Positions 1 to 8,234 of a DNA stretch of 46,901 bases are shown in pieces (positions within the stretch are counted from its first letter, which is position 1; each line of letters begins with the position of its first letter). The translations under genes were made by a program, and so were the position numbers. Under the pieces are notes generated by a model. The model was given only the letters and a program-made list of their open reading frames with translations. It did not search any database and was not told the DNA's origin. Source of the DNA: Treponema sp. (GTDB taxonomy: Bacteria; Spirochaetota; Spirochaetia; Treponematales; Treponemataceae); NCBI GenBank assembly GCA_017550685.1, contig JAFZOJ010000147.1:1-46901 (forward strand), written 5' to 3'.

Positions 1-1
1 G

Positions 2-574
2 TTTTACCGCGGGGCGTATAAAAGAATGTTTGAGAATGTAGACGAAGGCCACACAGAAGGTGAAGAAAAAATTGTTTTTCGCTACAACCGTGAAGAAAGG
101 CTTAGGGGAGCGCCCCAGATTGTCCGCGATTATTATGACGGTAAAATGCAGCCTGTGCGCGGCTTTAAGGTGCTTTGGACCAATAAATCAAACCGCTTTA
201 TTCTTCTTTCTCTTGTAATCTTTGTTGCCTTTATCTGGATTTTTACGGCTATCAATAATACCAGAAGCTACTGCAATATAAACGGGCTTGAATGTAATCT
301 TTCGTCCTTTGCTTTTCAGGAAGAAATATATGTCAGCATTAAGCTGCAGGATAAAAAGGCTGATGAAAAAAGCGCTCCTGTAAAGGTGACCGCTGATGTA
401 ACGTTCATTAATGCAGATAATCAGATAGCCGGTAAAAAAGAATTGTTTTATTTATACAGCAATGGCGAACAAACTCTGGCGACAAAAGTAACCGATTATG
501 ATATAATAAGAGTTGATGTAATTGTCAAAGCGGGCGACACAGAAAAAGAAATTTCTGCCGCCGTAAAACGATAA
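2..574 (+). CDS. Hypothetical single-pass membrane protein, 5' end outside window
   Basis: The frame is open from the first bases of the window; residues FYRGAYKR precede the first internal Met at base 26, so the true start is probably upstream and this is the C-terminal part. A basic, polar N-terminal stretch of about 60 residues leads to one hydrophobic segment (FILLSLVIFVAFIWIF, about residues 58-73 from the base-26 Met). A roughly 110-residue tail follows, rich in beta-prone sequence and probably extracytoplasmic. I recognise no family. The next membrane-protein gene starts 24 bases downstream on the same strand, so the two are likely co-transcribed. The coding call is firm; function is unknown. 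Confidence 0.75.
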   Translation, partial: FYRGAYKRMFENVDEGHTEGEEKIVFRYNREERLRGAPQIVRDYYDGKMQPVRGFKVLWTNKSNRFILLSLVIFVAFIWIFTAINNTRSYCNINGLECNLSSFAFQEEIYVSIKLQDKKADEKSAPVKVTADVTFINADNQIAGKKELFYLYSNGEQTLATKVTDYDIIRVDVIVKAGDTEKEISAAVKR

Positions 575-598
575 GGATTAAATGATAAGGGGTTAGAT

Positions 599-973
599 AT
601 GCTGCAGTTTTATTTTTTATCAGTATTTTTTAATCTTCTGACAGGCTTTGTACTTATAAACAGTCAGAAACATATCACAGATTTTCCTTTGCAGGAAGAA
701 AAGACCTTCAAGATTGTTCTTGGTGTACTTACTGCAGTAACAGGCCTTATCAAGATTTTTGTTGTTGTAAACAGCAAGGCAGTTATTGTCGGAGATTTTA
801 TTCCTGCTATTGCAGGCATGGCCGGCGGTATAACCTTATTCATTCAGGATCTGAATCAGAATTATCCGGAATGGTTCCAAAAGATTTTTATTGCAAATAA
901 ATACATTGTAGGAATTGTTTGTCTTAGTGCTGCAGCAGTACATTTTGTATTTCCTGGAGCCTTGTTTATATGA
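599..973 (+). CDS. Hypothetical small integral membrane protein
   Basis: A 124-residue protein with three or four hydrophobic segments (about 5-20, 38-58, 65-82 and 100-122), so an inner-membrane protein. An AAGGGG Shine-Dalgarno lies just before the ATG. The stop overlaps the start of the Nudix gene by four bases (ATGA), which implies translational coupling. No catalytic motif is visible and I recognise no family. Its place between another membrane protein and a nucleotide-pool enzyme does not suggest a clear role. Confidence 0.8.
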   Translation: MLQFYFLSVFFNLLTGFVLINSQKHITDFPLQEEKTFKIVLGVLTAVTGLIKIFVVVNSKAVIVGDFIPAIAGMAGGITLFIQDLNQNYPEWFQKIFIANKYIVGIVCLSAAAVHFVFPGALFI

Positions 974-1377
974 GTCGTTCTATTGCCTGTATCGATTACC
1001 GGGAAGGAAAAATTCTTATTGCAAAAAGAAAGCCTGGTGGCGACATGGGTGAACGCTGGGAATTCCCCGGCGGTAAAATTGAAGAAGGTGAGAATTATTC
1101 ACAGGCAATTGTCCGCGAGATGAATGAAGAATTTGGCTGCGGCGTTTCTGTTTTTCAGCAGCTTGCCCAAAGCAATTTTATTCATAGCGGCAAGGAATGC
1201 ACGGTAAATGCTTTTCGCGTACGTCTGGAAAATGACGGCATTAATAAACCGTATACACTTACAGAGCATACACAAATTGAATGGGTCAGCCCAAAGGAAA
1301 TTTTAAAACGGAGCTTTGTAGATTCTGATCTTAAGTTATTCAGTCAGATTAAAAAAGCCCTTTCAATTGCAGATTAA
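970..1377 (+). CDS. MutT-like Nudix hydrolase
   Basis: A 135-residue protein of the size of MutT, predicted to hydrolyse nucleoside triphosphates such as 8-oxo-dGTP to the monophosphate in the cytoplasm. The Nudix box is complete: GGKIEEGE, seven residues, then REMNEEFGC (GX5EX7REUXEEXGU), with the metal-binding glutamates of REXXEE present. The preceding WEFPGGK is typical of the MutT/NudG-like branch. It overlaps the upstream membrane-protein gene by four bases and precedes a lipoprotein gene. The Nudix fold is certain; the exact substrate (oxidised dGTP, CTP or another nucleotide) cannot be set from sequence. Confidence 0.88.
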   Translation: MSRSIACIDYREGKILIAKRKPGGDMGERWEFPGGKIEEGENYSQAIVREMNEEFGCGVSVFQQLAQSNFIHSGKECTVNAFRVRLENDGINKPYTLTEHTQIEWVSPKEILKRSFVDSDLKLFSQIKKALSIAD

Positions 1378-1394
1378 AAAATGGAGAGTATATT

Positions 1395-1760
1395 TTGAAA
1401 AAGTTTTTTTTGATTTTTACCTGTCTTAGTTTTATTTTACCGCTTTTTTTTATTACCTCCTGCAAAAAAAATAAAGAAGATGTAATAGTCTTTGATTCTG
1501 AATATCCACTTGCACTTGCGCCTGATGTTGAATGGGCACTGGTTACCGATCCCTATGCTGCTTACAGAAGTTCAACTGAATGGAACGGACAGATAACCGG
1601 GCACTGCAGGCGTGGAGAAATACTTCAGGTATTTTCAAAATCCATGGATCAAGATAACAACGTATGGTACAAATTTGAGCAGGGGTGGCTGCCTCAAAAA
1701 TGCATTAAGATTTATACCAACCGATACAAAGCGCAAACCGCTGCGGAGAGCCTTAAGTAA
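1395..1760 (+). CDS. Small lipoprotein with SH3-like region
   Basis: A 121-residue protein whose N-terminus has a KK pair, a hydrophobic core and the sequence FFITSC. This is a loose spirochaetal lipobox, so the mature protein should start at the lipidated Cys. The body (TDPYAAYRSSTEWNGQITGHCRRGEILQVFSK, then VWYKFEQGWLPQKCI) resembles a bacterial SH3 domain, often used to bind peptidoglycan or peptides. The start is TTG, preceded by GGAG eight bases upstream; no ATG fits better. The stop TAA shares a base with the ATG of the NeuB-type gene (TAATG). The lipoprotein call is solid; the SH3 assignment is an inference from pattern. Confidence 0.75.
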   Translation: MKKFFLIFTCLSFILPLFFITSCKKNKEDVIVFDSEYPLALAPDVEWALVTDPYAAYRSSTEWNGQITGHCRRGEILQVFSKSMDQDNNVWYKFEQGWLPQKCIKIYTNRYKAQTAAESLK

Positions 1761-2875
1761 TGAGCCTTATAATTGCAGAAATTGGTACATCGCACGAAGG
1801 TTCCCTTGAAAAAGCCAGGCTGCTGGTTGATGCGGCCGCAGATTCCGGTGCAGATGCAATAAAATTTCAGTGGGTTTATGCGGACGAAATCCTGCATCCA
1901 AAAACAGGAATTGTTCATCTGCCTACGGGGGACATTCCTTTGTATGAGCGTTTCCGCCAGCTTGAGTGCCCTGTAGACTTTTACCGCCAGATGATTGATT
2001 ATGTTCATTCCAAGGGCTGCAAGTTCTGCTGTTCACCGTTTGGCCTGCGCAGTTTAAAAGAGCTTTTATCACTCAATCCCGATATTCTAAAGGTTGCAAG
2101 TCCCGAGCTTAATCATTATCCAATGCTCAAGGCAATAGCCGCATACAGAAAGCAGCAGAAGGAAAACGGTGAGCCGATGATTCCGGTTGTGCTTTCGAGT
2201 GGTGTAAGCCGTATGGAAGATATTCAAAAAGCCGTTGATATTGTGGGAACCGAAGGGGTTTCACTTTTGCATTGCATTACAAGTTATCCGGCTCCTGAAA
2301 GCGAATACAATCTGAAAGTTATTAGTACTTTAAAGGACAACTTTGGAATTGAGTGCGGTGTAAGCGATCACAGCCTGGATCCTGTGCTTGTACCGGTACT
2401 TTCTGTTGCCTGCGGCGGTACTGTAATAGAAAAGCACATTACTCTTAGCCGCCAGACTATGGGGCTTGATGATCCTGTTGCACTTGAACCTGAGCCGTTT
2501 GCACTTATGGTACATGTCGTACATCAGACAGAAGCTACCTTACGACACTACGGCAAGGATGTAGGTCTTGAGCGCACTATCGAACAGCTTTCCGAACAGT
2601 TTGGAAAAGAAAAGGTTCTTGCTGTAATGGGCGACGGAATTAAAAAGCTTGCACCGGCCGAAGAAGCAAATTACGGAAGAACAAACCGAAGCCTTCATTA
2701 TATGCGTGCCATGAAAAAAGGTGAGGTTATTGGCGCTGATGATGTTGCAGTTTTACGTACAGAAAAAATTCTGACCCCAGGCATTTCACCTGAATATCTT
2801 GATGAGGTTATAGGTAAAACTCTTGCGTGTGATGTAGAAGACGGGCAGGGTGTGCAGAAAGAAGAGCTTGCGTAA
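1760..2875 (+). CDS. NeuB/SpsE-type nonulosonic acid synthase
   Basis: A 371-residue enzyme predicted to condense phosphoenolpyruvate with an N-acylated six-carbon amino sugar, giving a nine-carbon sialic, legionaminic or pseudaminic acid. The N-terminal TIM barrel (residues 1-270) has the family start IAEIGTSHEGS, KFQWVYADEI near residue 35, and the late pair SDHSLDP and IEKHITLSR. The C-terminal 60 residues (NRSLHYMRAMKKGEVIGADDV) form the SAF antifreeze-like lid of the family. It is the last gene of the operon, one base overlapping the lipoprotein, and converges on coaX 12 bases away. SpsF- and SpsG-like partner domains lie 25 kb downstream. The family is clear; which nonulosonic acid is made is not. 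Confidence 0.9.
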   Translation: MSLIIAEIGTSHEGSLEKARLLVDAAADSGADAIKFQWVYADEILHPKTGIVHLPTGDIPLYERFRQLECPVDFYRQMIDYVHSKGCKFCCSPFGLRSLKELLSLNPDILKVASPELNHYPMLKAIAAYRKQQKENGEPMIPVVLSSGVSRMEDIQKAVDIVGTEGVSLLHCITSYPAPESEYNLKVISTLKDNFGIECGVSDHSLDPVLVPVLSVACGGTVIEKHITLSRQTMGLDDPVALEPEPFALMVHVVHQTEATLRHYGKDVGLERTIEQLSEQFGKEKVLAVMGDGIKKLAPAEEANYGRTNRSLHYMRAMKKGEVIGADDVAVLRTEKILTPGISPEYLDEVIGKTLACDVEDGQGVQKEELA

Positions 2876-2887
2876 TAAGTGGATTGC

Positions 2888-3676
2888 CTAAAGCATATCT
2901 GCAATACGTTTTATGCCGTCAAGTGTTAAATTCTTATCAACATAATCAAATGTATCTGTAATTGGCTGAAGCATACTGTTAAGGCCGCCTGTAGCAATTA
3001 CCTTAATGTCGTTTATATTACAGCCGGTTTCTTTTACCAGGTCTTCCTTCATCTGTTTGATTAGACCTTCTACAAGACCCTTATATCCAAGAACAATACC
3101 GCTTTGAACTGCAACTACAGTATTTTTACCAAGACTTGTCGGCGGAATATCAAGCGGAATGGCAGGAATTTGAGCTGTGTTTGCAAAAAGAGAATTAAAG
3201 GCTGTACGTATTCCGGGAGCAATTGCAACACCGGCAATGTTTGCATCACCATCAATTGCTGTAAACGAAAGCGCTGTTCCAAAATCTGCAATTATGCAAG
3301 GACACTTATAACGACACCATGCTTCAAGTGCATCACAGTAAAGGTCTGTACCAATTTCGTGAACTGCAGTCTGCGGCAGCTTGAGCGGGAATTTTGAATA
3401 AATATCCGGTCCTACAATAAGCGGCTTTTTTGAGGTAATGTGCTGGGCTACAATTACAAAAGGTCCTATAAGGGCAGGTACTACAGTGCTCAGTACAACC
3501 TTTTCTATTGCTGAAAATTCAATCTGTGCGTCGCGGAAAAGAGGGCGGAGGAGAGAAAAATATTCATCGCCTGTGCGCTTGAGATCTGTAGAAATGCGCC
3601 ATTCCTGAATAAGCTTGTCACCGTCAAAAATGGCAGTCTTTATGTTTGTGTTACCTATGTCGAAAATCAGTGTCAT
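2888..3676 (-). CDS. coaX: Type III pantothenate kinase
   Basis: A 262-residue kinase for the first step of coenzyme A synthesis (pantothenate to 4'-phosphopantothenate). The N-terminal phosphate-binding loop is MTLIFDIGNTNIK. HEIGTDLYCDALEAW and IADFGTALSF are the acidic and phosphate motifs of the CoaX branch of the ASKHA fold, followed by APGI and a late TGG. I chose the ATG at 3676 because TGGAG precedes it and the family starts at this Met. An in-frame extension of 32 residues exists upstream but is translated repeat DNA (VIAGLDPAI). It follows hisS on the same strand and may share its promoter. Confidence 0.93.
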   Translation of the reverse strand: MTLIFDIGNTNIKTAIFDGDKLIQEWRISTDLKRTGDEYFSLLRPLFRDAQIEFSAIEKVVLSTVVPALIGPFVIVAQHITSKKPLIVGPDIYSKFPLKLPQTAVHEIGTDLYCDALEAWCRYKCPCIIADFGTALSFTAIDGDANIAGVAIAPGIRTAFNSLFANTAQIPAIPLDIPPTSLGKNTVVAVQSGIVLGYKGLVEGLIKQMKEDLVKETGCNINDIKVIATGGLNSMLQPITDTFDYVDKNLTLDGIKRIADML

Positions 3677-3690
3677 GATATCTCCAGGAT

Positions 3691-3795
3691 AGATTGCCGG
3701 GTCAAGCCCGGCAATGACAATATGTTGTATCTTTATTGGATCTGACCCGGCAATGACAATGAATTGTGTCATTATCGGGCTTGACCCGATAATCT
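3691..3795. repeat. Cluster of three CGGG/CCCG palindromic repeats
   Basis: Three related units occupy the coaX-hisS gap. The first is a hairpin with arms ATTGCCGGG (3693-3701) and CCCGGCAAT (3707-3715) around TCAAG, followed by GACA. The second (about 3738-3758) keeps only the right arm, GACCCGGCAATGACA. The third has arms ATTATCGGG (3771-3779) and CCCGATAAT (3785-3793) around CTTGA, in opposite orientation. Compensating changes keep the stems paired. The same family occurs at 34648-34810. No T-run follows, so these are not plain terminators. Confidence 0.85.
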
Positions 3796-5037
3796 TTATT
3801 TTAAAATCAGTTCACCTTCTTTAAACGTTGCAAATTTTGTATACCCCTGCTTCTCCAGCATGTCATACTGCGGGCCCGGCTTTTTTGCTCTTTTAATGAT
3901 TGCAACACTGTAATCTGCGCGGAGCTTTTCTGCTGCTGCAATAACAACCGGGAATTCAACCTGATCATCATAAAGCAATGCGCATTTTTCTTTTTCACCT
4001 GGAATCTTATAGCCGGTTTCAGAAAGAATAAGGCAAAGGCGTTCAAAACCGATTGAAAATCCAACAGCCGGAATCTGCTGACCAAGGAATTTGCCGATCA
4101 TATTGTCATAACGACCGCCGCCGCCAACTGCACCGCCAAAATCAGGACTGCCTATTTCAAAAACAACGCCTGTGTAATAGCCCTGTCCGCGAACGAGGTT
4201 TGGTGAATACTGGATTTTATATTTGCCGCCGGCAATTTTTTCTACAGTAGAAATAATGTATTTAAGGTCATCACCGATTGAACTTTCTGCACATTTAGAA
4301 ATAACTGCATCAAGTGTAATTGCGTTGCCGGAAGAAATAAAATCAACAAGAGCTTTAATTGCTCCATCTGGCAGCTGTTTTTCACGGAGCTCTGCTTCTA
4401 CACCTTGTGCACCAATCTTGTCCATCTTATCAAAGGTAATACAAACCGAGTCCAGAGTTTCCGGCGCAAAGCCCATAGTCTGAAGCATGTTGCGTAAGAT
4501 TCTTCGGTCATTGATGTTTATAATAAAATTGTTAAAGCCAATGTTCAAAAGAGCGCGTGCTGTAACATCAATAAGTTCAACTTCTGCATTGCAAGAGGTG
4601 TCACCAAGAATATCAATATCACACTGAACAAACTCGCGGTCTCGTCCTTTTTGAGGTCGTTCTGCACGGAAAACCCTGTCTGTCTGAATTACCTTAAACG
4701 GAAACTGAAGCTTATCCTTGTTGGCAGAATAAAATCGTGAAAGAGGAAGTGTAAGGTCATAGCGCAGACCCATGTCAGAAAGTGCTTTTTCTTCTACAGG
4801 TGTTGCGTCGAGTGCAGCCTTAAGCTTGTCACCGCGTTTGAGCACCTTAAAAATGAGGTTTAAGTTATCGCCGCCTTCACTTTTGTCCAGATTTTCGGCA
4901 TCTTCGAGCATAGGGGTAGAAATGCGTTCAAAACCACTTGTACGGTAAGTTTCAAGAATCTTGCCCTGTACATAATCGCGCAGCTTCTGTTCTGCCGGTA
5001 AAATATCCTTCATGCCTTTTAATGCGTTAATTTTCAT
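3796..5037 (-). CDS. hisS: Histidyl-tRNA synthetase
   Basis: A 413-residue class II aminoacyl-tRNA synthetase that charges tRNA-His. It has YDLTLPLSRF, the motif 2 sequence FRAERPQKGRDREFVQCDIDILG split by normal family spacing, the histidine-specific GQGYYTGVVFE region, GGGRYD and motif 3 VGFSIGFERL. A shortish C-terminal anticodon-binding domain ends with the gene. The ATG at 5037 is preferred over a TTG four codons upstream because that TTG lies inside the GAGG ribosome-binding site and the family begins at MKINALKGMKD. A promoter is visible upstream at 5065-5093, and coaX follows across a repeat cluster. Confidence 0.95.
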   Translation of the reverse strand: MKINALKGMKDILPAEQKLRDYVQGKILETYRTSGFERISTPMLEDAENLDKSEGGDNLNLIFKVLKRGDKLKAALDATPVEEKALSDMGLRYDLTLPLSRFYSANKDKLQFPFKVIQTDRVFRAERPQKGRDREFVQCDIDILGDTSCNAEVELIDVTARALLNIGFNNFIININDRRILRNMLQTMGFAPETLDSVCITFDKMDKIGAQGVEAELREKQLPDGAIKALVDFISSGNAITLDAVISKCAESSIGDDLKYIISTVEKIAGGKYKIQYSPNLVRGQGYYTGVVFEIGSPDFGGAVGGGGRYDNMIGKFLGQQIPAVGFSIGFERLCLILSETGYKIPGEKEKCALLYDDQVEFPVVIAAAEKLRADYSVAIIKRAKKPGPQYDMLEKQGYTKFATFKEGELILK

Positions 5038-5064
5038 AATGATCCTCAATATTCAGTTTCATCT

Positions 5065-5093
5065 ATAATAGTAAAAAAAAAAGGATTTTACAA
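5065..5093 (-). promoter_or_regulatory. Sigma-70-type promoter for hisS
   Basis: On the minus strand TTGTAA (5093-5088) and TATTAT (5070-5065) are separated by 17 bases that include a T-run. Transcription would start about 20 bases before the hisS ATG. This is a pattern call only. Confidence 0.5.
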
Positions 5094-5138
5094 CTTGTTT
5101 TTTGAGTCACCATGGTTAATTATTTTACTGCTTTGTTG

Positions 5139-5144
5139 TATAAT
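5139..5144 (+). promoter_or_regulatory. -10 box immediately upstream of the MATE gene
   Basis: A perfect TATAAT ends 14 bases before the ATG at 5159, so a transcript started here would carry a leader of about 8 bases with no Shine-Dalgarno. No good -35 is seen at 17 bases (TTAATT). The leader between box and ATG is purely A/T rich. Confidence 0.4.
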
Positions 5145-5158
5145 AGATTAAATTAAAA

Positions 5159-6541
5159 ATGAAACTCTTTAGAAACGAACCGGTTTTTTATAAAAAAGTT
5201 TTTTCTCTGGCTTTACCTATTGCGCTACAAAGCCTTATTACAATCGGCGTAAACATGCTCGATACAATCATGGTAGGCAAGCTTGGAGAAGAAGCACTTT
5301 CTGCAACTTCTCTTGCCAATTCCTTTATAAGCATCTATCACATTTTCTGCATGGGACTTGGTATGGGAGCTTCTGTACTTGTTTCCCGCTTCTGGGGAAT
5401 GAAGAGTGCTCATCATGATGAAGAACAGGCAGGCATTGCGCTGCGTCAGACGGTATGCCTTATGCTGCGTCTTGCAATTATTCTTGCAACCTTATTTGCC
5501 ATAGCAACTGCAATCATGCCGCGCACTTTGATGACCATGTACACTGACGAAGTAAAAATCCTTGATCTTGGCAGCATTTATTTTAAGTGGTCTGTAATAA
5601 CTTATTTTTTCCTTGGAACTTCTTTGGTTACGACAATTGTGCTGCGAAGTGTAGGGCAGGTCAGGTTCCCGCTTTTTGTTTCAATTGGTGCCTTCTTTGT
5701 AAACCTTCTTGCCAACTATGCGTTTATCTTTGGTAAACTTGGCATGCCTCGCATGGAGGTTGCCGGTGCCGCTCTTGGTACTTTGATTGCACGTCTTTTT
5801 GAAGCAGGCATGATTCTTGGATACCTTTTCTTTAGAGATAAAAAAATCCTTTTCCGCCTGCGCGATCTTTTTATGAAAACAGGTTCACTGCTTGGAGAAT
5901 ATATCCGTATCAGTATTCCTGTTTTGATAAGTGACGGAATCCTTGCCCTTGGTAATAACTCGGTTGCCATGGTAATAGGACACCTTGGTGCTACCTTTGT
6001 TGCTGCAAATGCCATTACAAGTGTAACACAGCAGCTAAGCACTGTAGTGATTCAGGGTGTAAGCCAGGCAGGTGCAATTGTAACAGGCCACACTCTTGGA
6101 AGCGAAGGTCGTGAAAAAACTCAGGCTCAGGGCTGGCTCTTCCTTGGTCTTGGACTGGCGCTCGGTACCGTCTCAGCGATTTTCATTATGTCTGTAAGCA
6201 ATCCAATCATAAATACCTATAATATTTCGGAAGAAACCAAGCATATTGCCCGTCAGCTTATGAATGCAATAAGCCTGATTATAATTTTCCGTGCAACAAA
6301 CAGCATTATGACCAAGGGCGTATTACGCGGCGGCGGCGATACCAAAATGCTTATGATTACAGATAATGTATTCCTCTGGGTACTTTCGCTTCCGCTTGGA
6401 ATTCTTGCAGGCTTTGTTTTCCACTGGTCAGCCTTCTGGATTTATGTTTGCTTGAACTCAGCAGATGTCGTAAAAACCGTCTGGTGTGTATTCAGGCTTA
6501 AGAGTGAAAAATGGATTAAAAAGATAAGTACTGGGAACTAG
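5159..6541 (+). CDS. MATE family multidrug/sodium efflux transporter
   Basis: A 460-residue inner-membrane protein with about twelve hydrophobic helices arranged as two six-helix halves, the length and layout of the NorM/DinF-type MATE family. It should export cationic drugs or metabolites in exchange for Na+ or H+. Family marks include ALPIALQSLITIGVNMLDTIMVG in helix 1, GMGASVLVSRFWG in helix 2, and the second-half equivalents PVLISDGILALGNNSVAMVIGHLG and GVSQAGAIVTGHTLG. The ATG has no Shine-Dalgarno and sits just after a TATAAT box. The next gene is 96 bases downstream. Substrate is unknown. Confidence 0.9.
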   Translation: MKLFRNEPVFYKKVFSLALPIALQSLITIGVNMLDTIMVGKLGEEALSATSLANSFISIYHIFCMGLGMGASVLVSRFWGMKSAHHDEEQAGIALRQTVCLMLRLAIILATLFAIATAIMPRTLMTMYTDEVKILDLGSIYFKWSVITYFFLGTSLVTTIVLRSVGQVRFPLFVSIGAFFVNLLANYAFIFGKLGMPRMEVAGAALGTLIARLFEAGMILGYLFFRDKKILFRLRDLFMKTGSLLGEYIRISIPVLISDGILALGNNSVAMVIGHLGATFVAANAITSVTQQLSTVVIQGVSQAGAIVTGHTLGSEGREKTQAQGWLFLGLGLALGTVSAIFIMSVSNPIINTYNISEETKHIARQLMNAISLIIIFRATNSIMTKGVLRGGGDTKMLMITDNVFLWVLSLPLGILAGFVFHWSAFWIYVCLNSADVVKTVWCVFRLKSEKWIKKISTGN

Positions 6542-6637
6542 GGATTAAAAAGGTAAGGCAAAAAATTGCAGTGTAATTTTTTTAACGCCTTGCTATAAAA
6601 CACCGGTCGCCAGCGGCCTTACACAGGAGTAAAACAA

Positions 6638-8221
6638 ATGAAACCTCGTATCACCATCCACCCAAAATTCACAATCGGAGAAATCTCTCCGCGCCTTTAT
6701 TCTGCATTTCTTGAACCTATCGGCAACATGGTAAACGGCTTTATGTATAACCCAAAGCATCCGACTGCAGATGAACAGGGCTTTCGTACCGATGTTATAG
6801 ATCTGCTTAAAAAAACAGGCCTCCCGGGTGTTCGTCTTCCAGGCGGTAATTTTGTTTCTGCCTGGCAGTGGAAGGATTCTATAGGTCCAAAGGAACAGCG
6901 CAAGGTTCATCTTGACCCGGCCTGGTACCAGTATATAACAAACGAAGTAGGGCACGACGAATACCTTCAGTGGGCAGAAAAAATCGGCACCTCTTCAATC
7001 TATACAGTAAATCTTGGAACCGGTACCTTACAGGACGCAATGGACTGTGTTGAATATACAAATCACCCAGGCGGTACTTACTGGTCAGACCTGCGCCGCA
7101 AAAACGGACACGATGCACCCTACAAAGTAAAAACCTGGTGTCTTGGTAACGAAATGGACGGCCACTGGCAGCTTGGCTCCTGGGAAAAAGACCCAAGGGG
7201 TTACGGAGTCCTCTGCCACGAGGCTTCAAAGGCTATGAAATGGATTGACGCAAGCATAGAAACCGTAGCCTGTGCTTCTTCTGCATCCTTTATGGATCAC
7301 TATCCATCCTGGGAAGCAACCGTTATGGATGAATGCTATGACACTGTAGATTATCTGGCACTTCATCATTATCACAGTGCAAAACCCGGAGACCTTCTTT
7401 CTCTGCTTGGCGGCGCACACTACTACGAAGATTTTATTAATACAGAAACTGCAATGCTCGACTATATTCAGGCAAAGCACCGTTCTCCACGCAAGGTAAA
7501 TATTTCCTTTGATGAATACGGCGCCTTTGAACGACCGTTCTCTCCGCTTAATCCAGGCTACGGTCCATACAATATGGCTCGTTCTCATTACAAGTTTGAT
7601 CCTGAGCGACAATACATCCTCCACGATCCTGATAATATGCCTGTACGCGAATTCCCGGGCGGAGATATGATAAAGCTTCTTTCAATGACCAGCGTTCAGC
7701 TTGCACTTTTGCGCCATGCAGACAGAGTAAAGCTCAGCTGTATGACAGGAGGTCTTGGATCCCTTTGTGCAAATACCCGCGAGCATGTATGGAAGAGTGC
7801 TACCCATTATGCCTTCCGCCACCTGATTGAATTTGCAAAAGGAACAAGTATGCAGGTAAGCTGCGAATGTCCGACTTTTGATATGCCGGGCTACGCAATT
7901 GACGATACTTCTCAGTACACCGGTAAGAATAACGTACCTTATATTGATACAGCCTGTGCCTGGGACAAAGACAACAAGCGTCTTACAGTATTTACAATCA
8001 ACAGAAACAAGGATCAGAAGTATCCTTGCGAAATTGATATACGCGGATTTGAAGGCATTACAAAAGTAAGCCAGTACGAAATGTACAGTGATGATTTTGA
8101 CAAAAAGAGCAGCTTTAATCAGCCATGGCCTGAGCCAAAAGCCAAGAGCCGTGAACTAAAGCAAGGTATTGCCACAATCACCCTCAAACCGCTATCATGG
8201 AATGTAATAGTTTTTGAATAA
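6638..8221 (+). CDS. GH51 alpha-L-arabinofuranosidase
   Basis: A 527-residue intracellular glycosidase (no signal peptide) that removes terminal arabinofuranose from arabinan or arabinoxylan oligosaccharides. The TIM barrel shows the family sequence ISPRLYSAFLEPIGNMVNGF near the N-terminus and LPGVRLPGGNFVSAWQWKD. The acid/base is Glu172 in WCLGNEMDG and the nucleophile Glu293 in SFDEYG; both match GH51 positions. The C-terminal 100 residues form the beta-sandwich. AGGAG lies about seven bases before the ATG. The following metallophosphoesterase gene starts 13 bases downstream. The presence of a cytoplasmic arabinosidase suggests uptake of plant-derived oligosaccharides, though no transporter gene is adjacent. 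Confidence 0.93.
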   Translation: MKPRITIHPKFTIGEISPRLYSAFLEPIGNMVNGFMYNPKHPTADEQGFRTDVIDLLKKTGLPGVRLPGGNFVSAWQWKDSIGPKEQRKVHLDPAWYQYITNEVGHDEYLQWAEKIGTSSIYTVNLGTGTLQDAMDCVEYTNHPGGTYWSDLRRKNGHDAPYKVKTWCLGNEMDGHWQLGSWEKDPRGYGVLCHEASKAMKWIDASIETVACASSASFMDHYPSWEATVMDECYDTVDYLALHHYHSAKPGDLLSLLGGAHYYEDFINTETAMLDYIQAKHRSPRKVNISFDEYGAFERPFSPLNPGYGPYNMARSHYKFDPERQYILHDPDNMPVREFPGGDMIKLLSMTSVQLALLRHADRVKLSCMTGGLGSLCANTREHVWKSATHYAFRHLIEFAKGTSMQVSCECPTFDMPGYAIDDTSQYTGKNNVPYIDTACAWDKDNKRLTVFTINRNKDQKYPCEIDIRGFEGITKVSQYEMYSDDFDKKSSFNQPWPEPKAKSRELKQGIATITLKPLSWNVIVFE

Positions 8222-8234
8222 GGAGTTGTACATC

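Noticed and set aside
3677..3772. 32-residue N-terminal extension of CoaX
   Set aside because: It is translated palindromic repeat DNA (VIAGLDPAI); the family starts at ATG 3676, which has a good ribosome-binding site.
6542..6637. Promoter and terminator between MATE and GH51 genes
   Set aside because: TTGCAG and TATAAA are 22 bases apart and the AAGGC/GCCTT stem is only five pairs; neither is convincing.
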